The translations under genes were made by a program, and so were the position numbers. Shown piece after piece: positions 5,768 through 11,135 of a stretch of 11,135 nucleotides of DNA. This DNA is from Gammaproteobacteria bacterium (lineage in GTDB: Bacteria; Pseudomonadota; Gammaproteobacteria; UBA4575): positions 1-11,135 of the forward strand of contig JANQKJ010000260.1 of NCBI GenBank assembly GCA_028281205.1, written 5' to 3'. A model generated the notes under the pieces. It did no database searches, was not told the DNA's origin, and saw only the letters and a list, made by a program, of their open reading frames with translations. How positions within the stretch are numbered: the first letter of the stretch is position 1; each line of letters opens with the position of its first letter.

Positions 5768-5774
5768 AAAATTA

Positions 5775-5978
5775 TTAGATTATACTTACATGGATTTGCA
5801 TATTATTGAAAGCAGTAACAGTTTCAGTCTGAATATTAAATATAGAAATGAGTAAATCGAGGTCCCGATTTGTAAATATAGGGATATCTGCTTTGGATCG
5901 AAAGCAGTCATAAAATCTAGCTTTTGAAATTTCAAAAAATTTTGCGAATTTTGAGGCGCGGGGCCCCACTACTTTCAT
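5775..5978 (-). CDS. Doubtful small ORF with helix-turn-helix-like pattern
   Basis: This 67-codon frame encodes a basic N-terminal half whose spacing (ASKFAKFFEISKARFYDCF, then IP) resembles MerR/AlpA-type or excisionase-type DNA-binding domains, followed by a plain C-terminus. No Shine-Dalgarno precedes the ATG; the upstream bases are a T run and G runs, and the frame is open some 20 codons further upstream. It lies about 240 bases from the tRNA-Ser fragment, where an excisionase or regulator would be plausible, but no family is recognised. It may equally be a remnant or not a gene. Confidence 0.3.
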   Translation of the reverse strand: MKVVGPRASKFAKFFEISKARFYDCFRSKADIPIFTNRDLDLLISIFNIQTETVTAFNNMQIHVSII

Positions 5979-6502
5979 TAAAAAAAGGCTAATTTTGCCC
6001 CCACCCCCCTCATTATCAATTAATAAAAGGAATCATATATTATAAATTAAGTTGAAATGAGGCTTATTGAAAACTGTGACCGGATCTGTGTCCAGATATG
6101 GTTTTGATATCGTTGTTTAATACTTTACTAAACTGTAAAGAGGATGTGACGACTGCTATCAAGGTGGTTATATTTACGTAATTTCATAGGTTTAGTAGCA
6201 ACAAATTCAATATACAGCGCATTTCAAGACCGCCGCATTCGACCACTCTGCCACCTCTCCTAGTTTTTATATATCAATGTGTTATAACATCTAATTAATG
6301 CTATTTCTAGTAATTTCTCAAACAACAAAAAGGTAATGACTATACTTGTTTTATTGCTTATCAAACGCGCGTAGCTTTATACCATATTCACGTGTAAGCG
6401 ACCAGAGAATTATTTCTAAATGAACATAGTTAAAAAATAAAGATAGTTCTTACTCAATACTCTAGTACTGTGAGTGTTATGCAAGCGTATATAAATAATA
6501 AA
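5979..6502. other. 524-base non-coding stretch at the island/core border
   Basis: Apart from the tRNA-Ser fragment (6222-6260), no gene is seen. On the minus strand an extended -10, TGG-TATAAA (6381-6376) with a GC-rich discriminator, and a nearer TATAAA (6271-6266) are candidate promoters for the former tRNA gene; neither has a good -35. Small features are GCCCCCACCCCCC (5997-6009), CTTTAC/GTAAAG (6123-6140) and two imperfect copies of CTGTGACCGG (6074-6083, 6086-6095). No terminator is evident after kdsB. Confidence 0.5.
6222..6260 (-). tRNA. tRNA-Ser(UGA) 5' fragment, truncated at the anticodon loop (probable att site)
   Basis: The minus strand shows the start of a serine tRNA: acceptor GGAGAGG, TG, a D arm (GCAGAGTGGTCGAATGC), then the 5' anticodon stem and loop CTTGAAA with anticodon TGA. 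After 39 nt, at the end of the loop, similarity stops: ACCGC is needed to close the stem, but TGCGC follows. There is no variable arm, T arm or 3' acceptor, so it cannot make a tRNA. A break at the anticodon loop is typical of tyrosine-integrase crossover in tRNA genes. The intact gene must be elsewhere, possibly at the far end of an inserted element. Confidence 0.8.
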
Positions 6503-7249
6503 TTATCCGCTCACTTTTAAGCGATGATAGTCATTCATAGTATCCACCCCTATTCCTGGATTTTCAAAGCACACATCTATTGCAATTTCGTCGCCGTTTT
6601 CTAATGCTCTTAATTGCTCAAGTTTCTCTATGTTTTCCAGTGGTGATGGTGGCATATCGATGAATTGTTTTAAGTAATGCACACGATAGGCATATATACC
6701 CACATGCCTGAATACTTCGTTTTCTTTCAACACCTTTACATTGACATCACGAATATAAGGCAATGAGCTACGGCTAAAATACAATGCACGTCCTTTAGCA
6801 TTTTTGGTTACTTTAACTACATTGGGGTCATCGTATTCTTGAATAGTTTCGATACGATGGCATAGAGTCGCAATAGCAGCACTTGAATGCTGCTGCATCA
6901 ATTCTGCCACTTGCCTGATATTTGCTGCTGGCATTTGCGGTTCATCACCTTGCAAATTGACAATGACTTGGTCGTCAGACCAACCTTGCAACGTAACCGC
7001 TTCGGTGATTCGGTCAGTACCAGAAAGGTGGTCACTACTGGTCATACATACATCAGCATTAAATTTACGTGCAACTTCTGCAATGCGTTCATCATCAGTG
7101 GCAATCAATACGGATTCAGCATGACTTGCACACGCATTTTCATACACGTGTTCAATAATAGGTTTATGCTGAAATGTCAGTAATGGTTTACCCGGTAACC
7201 GACTTGATGCATAACGTACAGGAATTACCACTCGAAATGAGTTGGACAT
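6503..7249 (-). CDS. kdsB: 3-deoxy-manno-octulosonate cytidylyltransferase (CMP-KDO synthetase)
   Basis: KdsB activates KDO with CTP to CMP-KDO, the donor for the inner core of LPS, in the cytoplasm. The 248-residue length equals that of E. coli KdsB. The N-terminal nucleotide-binding signature is RYASSRLPGKPL (12-23), followed by IATDDERI, NLQGDEP and, near the end, GVDTMND. The start codon overlaps the ycaR stop (TAATG), and an A/G-rich stretch precedes it, so translation is coupled. It is the last gene of the LPS operon and the last core gene before the inferred island border. Confidence 0.97.
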   Translation of the reverse strand: MSNSFRVVIPVRYASSRLPGKPLLTFQHKPIIEHVYENACASHAESVLIATDDERIAEVARKFNADVCMTSSDHLSGTDRITEAVTLQGWSDDQVIVNLQGDEPQMPAANIRQVAELMQQHSSAAIATLCHRIETIQEYDDPNVVKVTKNAKGRALYFSRSSLPYIRDVNVKVLKENEVFRHVGIYAYRVHYLKQFIDMPPSPLENIEKLEQLRALENGDEIAIDVCFENPGIGVDTMNDYHRLKVSG

Positions 7250-7446
7250 TATTTTTTCTTTTTATAGTGTTCGTATTCTTCTTCATCCAGATGACGCGCC
7301 TCCTCCTCCAACATAACAGGAATATCATCACGTATAGGATAAGCGAGTCTTGCTGATGTAGAAATTAACTCTTGTTTTTGTTCATCATAGATTAATGGGC
7401 CTTTTGTTACAGGACAGGCTAATATATCTATTAATTTCTTATCCAT
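7249..7446 (-). CDS. ycaR: YcaR/Trm112-like small protein
   Basis: The 65-residue protein has the YcaR/Trm112 pattern: LIDILACPVTKGPL near the N-terminus, then LAYPIRDDIPVML, and a charged C-terminus ending in four Lys. Only one Cys (Cys11) is present, so a four-Cys zinc site is not possible; this is usual for YcaR-type members. Its exact role is unsettled, but it is commonly found between lpxK and kdsB. GAGG 7 bases before the ATG serves as ribosome binding site, and its stop overlaps the kdsB start. Confidence 0.92.
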   Translation of the reverse strand: MDKKLIDILACPVTKGPLIYDEQKQELISTSARLAYPIRDDIPVMLEEEARHLDEEEYEHYKKKK

Positions 7447-7460
7447 GTATTTTCCTCAAA

Positions 7461-8444
7461 TTACATATTTACGCGTTCTACTACGCGCCTTATAAAATCT
7501 TCAGGTAATTCCGTTTCTAACGGTACAACCCATGTATTAGTCAGGTTATATGACTGACATTTTACCGCATCTTTCTCAGTCATTAATACGGGTAATTGAT
7601 CAGAAAATACCACGTCTGTATGTTTTAGCGATGCATGGTCCGGGTATTCATGCTCAATAATGTTCACACCCTTTGCCTTTAAGGCATTAAAAAAACGTTG
7701 CGGGTTCCCTATGGCTGCAAGCGCGTGTACAGATTGGCCTTGCCATTGGCTTAAAGGTTGCATATTTGATTTATCGTTTATGTCATACACATGCTGAATA
7801 TCTAGTTTCATACTGTCACTGCTAATGGCAGGTATTGTCTTACCTGTTGGGACAACAAAGTCTGCATGTTGAATTCGTTCAACAGGCTCTCGCAGTGGTC
7901 CGGCAGGCAATAGCAATTGATTACCAAAAACTCGCTCACCGTCTACCATAATAATCTCCACATCATGTTTAAAACGGTAATCCTGTAAGCCATCATCGCA
8001 AATAATAAGGTCACATTGATGGTCATTAATTAGCGTCTGTATGACTTCTACACGATCACTTCCCACCATTACATGGGCTTGCGTTTTATGGTGAATCAAG
8101 AGTGGCTCATCACCAACATCAGTTGATGAATGCTGCTTACTGACTAAAGTAACCTGAGTAGCATTACCTTGATAACCACGGCTTGCAACTCCTACTTTAT
8201 AATCTAGTTTTTTAAGCGCTTCTATTAACGCCACAACCATAGGCGTTTTTCCCGTACCGCCTACAGTCACATTACCAACAATAATAATGGGCACATTAAA
8301 TTGGATTTGCTGGGAAGTTTGTTTGTGCTTTCTTATAGATGACACAGCAGCAAACAAACATGACAAGGGTGCTAATAAATAAGCGAGTTTATTATTTCCA
8401 TACCATAACGCATTAACGCGTTGTTGCAATGCCTGGCTAGCCAT
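7461..8444 (-). CDS. lpxK: Tetraacyldisaccharide 4'-kinase (lipid A 4'-kinase)
   Basis: LpxK phosphorylates the 4' position of the tetraacyl disaccharide, giving lipid IVA, on the inner face of the inner membrane. The 327-residue length is typical. A short hydrophobic N-terminal anchor (about 20-35) is followed by the P-loop GNVTVGGTGKT (57-67), RGY at 89-91, GDEP (111-114) and CDDGLQDY (149-156). It starts 5 bases after msbA ends and is followed 14 bases later by ycaR. The pairing with msbA is conserved because MsbA exports the lipid A made by this pathway. Confidence 0.97.
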   Translation of the reverse strand: MASQALQQRVNALWYGNNKLAYLLAPLSCLFAAVSSIRKHKQTSQQIQFNVPIIIVGNVTVGGTGKTPMVVALIEALKKLDYKVGVASRGYQGNATQVTLVSKQHSSTDVGDEPLLIHHKTQAHVMVGSDRVEVIQTLINDHQCDLIICDDGLQDYRFKHDVEIIMVDGERVFGNQLLLPAGPLREPVERIQHADFVVPTGKTIPAISSDSMKLDIQHVYDINDKSNMQPLSQWQGQSVHALAAIGNPQRFFNALKAKGVNIIEHEYPDHASLKHTDVVFSDQLPVLMTEKDAVKCQSYNLTNTWVVPLETELPEDFIRRVVERVNM

Positions 8445-8449
8445 AGCTA

Positions 8450-10228
8450 TTAGTCATTTGCAGCTGTTTTAAACTGGCGGTGGTACAAATTGGCATAAGC
8501 TGCTTTCTTATCTACCAGTTCTTGATGCGAACCATGTTCGATGACACGGCCTTTATCTAATACATAAATTCTATCTGCGCTTTCTATGGTTGACAGTCTA
8601 TGTGCAATAACGAATGTTGTACGATTCTTTCTTAATTCGTTAATAGCTGCTTGTATATGGTATTCAGATTCCGAGTCTAAAGAGGAAGTCGCTTCATCCA
8701 GTATTAATATTGGCGCATCTTTAAGCAAGGCACGTGCAATGGCAATCCTCTGCCGTTGACCGCCGGATAACAATACACCCTTATCACCGACTAATGTTTC
8801 GTATTGATTAGGTAGTTTTTCTATGAACTCAGATAAATGGGCCTGCTCGGCAGCACGTCTCACGTCCTGGCTAGTCTTATGTGGCATCGCATAAGCTATA
8901 TTATTTTCCACTGTGTCATTAAATAAAATCACATCCTGACTGACCATAGAAATATTATCGCGTAAACTTTTTAATGTGATATCGGAAATCAAATGATCAT
9001 CAATATAAATCTCACCTGCTTTGGCATCATAAAAACGCGGGATCAGTTTTACTAAAGATGATTTACCACTACCCGACTTACCCACCAAAGCGATCATTTC
9101 ATTTTGTTTGGCATGCAAATTAATATTATCCAGTATCAAATCTGGTTTAGATTCATAACAAAACGATACATTTTTAAATTCAATATTGCCTTTGCATGCT
9201 GACAGATCAATAGTTCCCTTATCGCTTTGTGCCAATTGGTCAATTAACTTAAATACACTTTCACTTGCAGCAATTCCTGCCTGAAGTATTTGATTAATTG
9301 TTGTAAGCTTACGTGCCGAATTAAGCATACCCATCACTGCAGTAACAAAACTGGCAAAAATACCTGGTGTCAGGTCACCCTTAACTGAAGGCATAAAGGC
9401 CACATAAATAACCACAGCAAACGCGATACCGACAATTAATTGCACTAAAGGAGTATTAACTGCTTTAACTGCTATAAATTTAGTTTGATTACGTCGGTTT
9501 TTATCATTTATTATTTCAAAGCGGTCTATTTCACTTTGCTCAGCAGTAAATAATTTAACAATAGACTGCGCAGTAATTGCCTCTTCAACTCTGGATGTAA
9601 TATCACCCGTTGATGTTTGAATTCTATGACTCAACTTGCGAAAGCGCACCGTGGCATAACGAATAACAATGTAAACCAAAGGCGCCGCGATAAATAAAAT
9701 ACAGGTTAGCTTCCAGCTTAAATATAGCATCCAGGCTAATAGCGAAATCACCGTTAGGGTATCTCGTACAATAATCGGAATACTTTTGGAACCCGCCCAG
9801 GTGACACGTTCTACATCAAAAGTAAATTTAGAAAGAATCGTACCTAAGGTTGAGGAGTCATAATAACTCGCAGGTGAAAACAACAGCTTTTCATGCATTT
9901 CCGCACGCAGTTCTTTAACTACTTGCTGGCCAATGCTGCCAATGTAATAAAAACCTAAAAAACTACCTATGCTGCGTACAAAAAATATAGCGGCAATGGC
10001 TAAAGGTATCCATGCTAAACCTTGCTGGTCTTCTGCAACAAATGCTTCATCGATCAACGGAATTAACAAAGCTGTAAATGCTAAATTAGATAAGGCAACC
10101 ACAGCCAAACCAATCACAGCTAATAACAGTAATAATTTATGTCGCTTGAGATACTTAAGAAGACGAAGATAAATAGACAAGCCAGACGTGTCTTGCACAG
10201 AATTATTGCTTGGCGTCGTCTTGCTCAC
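8450..10228 (-). CDS. msbA: Lipid A export ATP-binding/permease protein (ABC flippase)
   Basis: MsbA is a homodimeric ABC exporter that flips core-lipid A across the inner membrane. The 592 residues comprise a six-helix transmembrane domain (about 25-325) and an ABC ATPase domain (about 348-590). The ATPase has Walker A GKSGSGKSS (383-391), Q-loop Gln431, signature LSGGQ (487-491), Walker B ILILDE (507-512) and His543. Length and order match MsbA. The chosen ATG overlaps the exbD end by 26 bases, which suggests coupled translation; the N-terminal 15 residues are polar and poorly conserved, so a slightly different start is possible. Confidence 0.97.
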   Translation of the reverse strand: MSKTTPSNNSVQDTSGLSIYLRLLKYLKRHKLLLLLAVIGLAVVALSNLAFTALLIPLIDEAFVAEDQQGLAWIPLAIAAIFFVRSIGSFLGFYYIGSIGQQVVKELRAEMHEKLLFSPASYYDSSTLGTILSKFTFDVERVTWAGSKSIPIIVRDTLTVISLLAWMLYLSWKLTCILFIAAPLVYIVIRYATVRFRKLSHRIQTSTGDITSRVEEAITAQSIVKLFTAEQSEIDRFEIINDKNRRNQTKFIAVKAVNTPLVQLIVGIAFAVVIYVAFMPSVKGDLTPGIFASFVTAVMGMLNSARKLTTINQILQAGIAASESVFKLIDQLAQSDKGTIDLSACKGNIEFKNVSFCYESKPDLILDNINLHAKQNEMIALVGKSGSGKSSLVKLIPRFYDAKAGEIYIDDHLISDITLKSLRDNISMVSQDVILFNDTVENNIAYAMPHKTSQDVRRAAEQAHLSEFIEKLPNQYETLVGDKGVLLSGGQRQRIAIARALLKDAPILILDEATSSLDSESEYHIQAAINELRKNRTTFVIAHRLSTIESADRIYVLDKGRVIEHGSHQELVDKKAAYANLYHRQFKTAAND

Positions 10229-10631
10229 TTGAAGTTGCTATAAATATTTTACTTAAACCAATTCTGCCGGCTGCATCCATGACCGATACAACATATTGAT
10301 GTGGTGTATTGGCATCAGCACGGATAGTAATTTTTTCCAACGCATATTGTTTTGATAATTTACTCAATGCCGACTCTAACGTGCGAGACTGGCCATCCAG
10401 TAAACGCTTTCCATCCATATAGTACTGACCGCTGCGGTCAATCACTACTTCCAGACTCTTTTTCTCTTCCAATTGTACCGCATTACTCGCCTTAGGTAAT
10501 TCTATCTTTAAACTTGCGTCATTATCGAAGGTGGTTGTTACCATGAAGAAAATGAGTAGCAAAAACACCACATCAATCAATGGCGTAAGGCTTACGTCAG
10601 TTTTATCTTCTTCGTCGAGATTGAATTTCAT
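10203..10631 (-). CDS. exbD: ExbD/TolR family biopolymer transport protein
   Basis: The 142-residue protein has the ExbD/TolR layout: a short cytoplasmic N-terminus (MKFNLDEEDKTDVSL), one membrane helix (about 17-34) with the essential acidic residue Asp20 in PLIDVVFLLLIFFM, and a periplasmic domain. With ExbB it forms a proton-driven motor in the inner membrane. In E. coli ExbB-ExbD energise TonB; here no tonB is seen, and the pair heads the msbA-lpxK operon, a common arrangement whose client is not established. It starts 18 bases after exbB ends. Confidence 0.95.
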   Translation of the reverse strand: MKFNLDEEDKTDVSLTPLIDVVFLLLIFFMVTTTFDNDASLKIELPKASNAVQLEEKKSLEVVIDRSGQYYMDGKRLLDGQSRTLESALSKLSKQYALEKITIRADANTPHQYVVSVMDAAGRIGLSKIFIATSSEQDDAKQ

Positions 10632-10649
10632 GTGTAGTAAATGACTAGA

Positions 10650-11135
10650 CTATTTTTCAGTACGTGGTTTCTCGGCTGGTTCAGCTTTACGTGAACCCTG
10701 CATCACTTCAACTAATTTGATGGCCTCACCTTCCATATCAACCACTAAACCATCCACCTTGCGCCTAAAATAACGTACAAAGAAGATCGCCGGAATAGCA
10801 ACGGAAATACCTGCCGCAGTGGTAATAAGTGCTTTAGATATACCATTGGCTAATTCGCCTGGATCACCTACCCCTACACTGGTAATCACGGCAAATACTT
10901 GAATCATTCCCACTACTGTACCCAACAAACCCAGTAATGGTGAAATAGCTGCAATTGTTCCCAGGGTTGTGAGGAACAATTGTAACTCGTATGCAGTATG
11001 GCGGCCGGTCTCTTCAATACTCTCACGCATGATGTCGCGCGAGCTGGTTCTATTCATTAAACCCGCAGCCAAAATGCGGCCTAATGGTGAACTGTCACGA
11101 ATGGCGATTATTTTTTTATCGTTAAGCTGGTTATT
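10650..11135 (-). CDS. exbB: MotA/TolQ/ExbB proton channel family protein, 5' end outside window
   Basis: The frame runs open through the window edge, giving 161 residues of the C-terminal part; the N-terminal membrane helix and start lie beyond 11135. A TTG at 11072 and an ATG at 11054 lie inside the frame but are unlikely starts, because family-like sequence (IRDSSPLGRILAAGL) continues upstream. Two membrane helices are visible: LFLTTLGTIAAISPLLGLLG with GTVVGMI, and ALITTAAGISVAIPAIFFVR, both typical of ExbB/TolQ. It is the stator partner of the downstream ExbD, forming the proton-conducting pentamer. The C-terminus is charged. Confidence 0.95.
   Translation of the reverse strand, partial: NNQLNDKKIIAIRDSSPLGRILAAGLMNRTSSRDIMRESIEETGRHTAYELQLFLTTLGTIAAISPLLGLLGTVVGMIQVFAVITSVGVGDPGELANGISKALITTAAGISVAIPAIFFVRYFRRKVDGLVVDMEGEAIKLVEVMQGSRKAEPAEKPRTEK

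Noticed and set aside
5960..6009. GGGGCCCC palindrome and G-rich runs as a G-quadruplex or regulatory element
   Set aside because: Only two long G runs lie together, too few for a standard quadruplex, and nothing ties the palindrome to a function.
6084..6097. ATCTG-TGTC-CAGAT hairpin and the paired CTGTG copies as a possible insertion-sequence end
   Set aside because: No transposase, no second terminal repeat and no target duplication are visible, so a mobile element end is not supported.
1..6221. CRISPR array or defence cluster in the accessory region
   Set aside because: No regularly spaced repeats were found and no recognisable Cas, restriction-modification or toxin-antitoxin gene is present.
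6887..7356. Plus-strand frames across kdsB and ycaR
   Set aside because: Both are antisense to clearly identified core genes and have no independent support.
9969..10172. Plus-strand 67-codon frame opposite the msbA start
   Set aside because: Composition reflects antisense of a membrane helix region; no start signal or family.
11054..11072. Internal TTG or ATG as the true start of the ExbB-like protein
   Set aside because: The frame stays open to the window edge with family-like sequence upstream, so the gene is cut by the window rather than starting here.

Overview
The window looks like gammaproteobacterial chromosome of moderate-to-low GC. The right-hand end carries the lipid A/LPS operon exbB-exbD-msbA-lpxK-ycaR-kdsB, an arrangement known from Gammaproteobacteria. 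I cannot name the genus from sequence alone. Almost everything is on the minus strand; the one real plus-strand gene is an ECF sigma factor.

Region 1 (1-3337) is a tight minus-strand operon, read from right to left: a LexA-family repressor (2691-3281), a Y-family translesion polymerase with a clamp-binding motif (1470-2687), a small SRAP-like protein lacking the catalytic cysteine (1030-1473), a complete SRAP/YedK abasic-site crosslinker (470-1051), and an exported staphylococcal-type nuclease cut by the window start (1-473). Junctions are a 3-base gap, a 4-base ATGA overlap, a 22-base overlap and another ATGA overlap. Upstream of lexA, four GTTCTC/GAGAAC half-sites lie in a fully symmetric 5-6-5 spacing (3287-3326), just downstream of a perfect TTGACA. 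The simplest reading is a self-regulated, damage-inducible cassette that combines lesion bypass with abasic-site protection.

Region 2 (3340-6221) is accessory DNA: a decayed AraC-type regulator (about 3441-3728), an ECF sigma factor with no adjacent anti-sigma gene (3947-4495), a two-repeat YegP/DUF1508 protein with its own strong ribosome binding site and intrinsic terminator (4620-4949), a stretch of hairpins with an attC-like element (5026-5115), an unrecognised membrane protein (5125-5712), and a doubtful small ORF with a helix-turn-helix look (5775-5978). A ~20-base direct repeat lies upstream of both the YegP gene and the membrane gene.

The border between accessory and core DNA is marked by the first 39 nt of a tRNA-Ser(UGA) gene (6260-6222), which stops exactly at the 3' end of the anticodon loop. 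That is a classic crossover position for tyrosine integrases, so everything to the left is probably a genomic island or its remains inserted behind kdsB. No integrase is visible in the window; it may lie beyond position 1.

Region 3 (6503-11135) is ordinary core genome: the ExbB/ExbD-type motor proteins (exbB cut by the window end), the lipid A flippase MsbA, the lipid A 4'-kinase LpxK, the small YcaR protein and the CMP-KDO synthetase KdsB. Overlaps and short gaps indicate one transcription unit.
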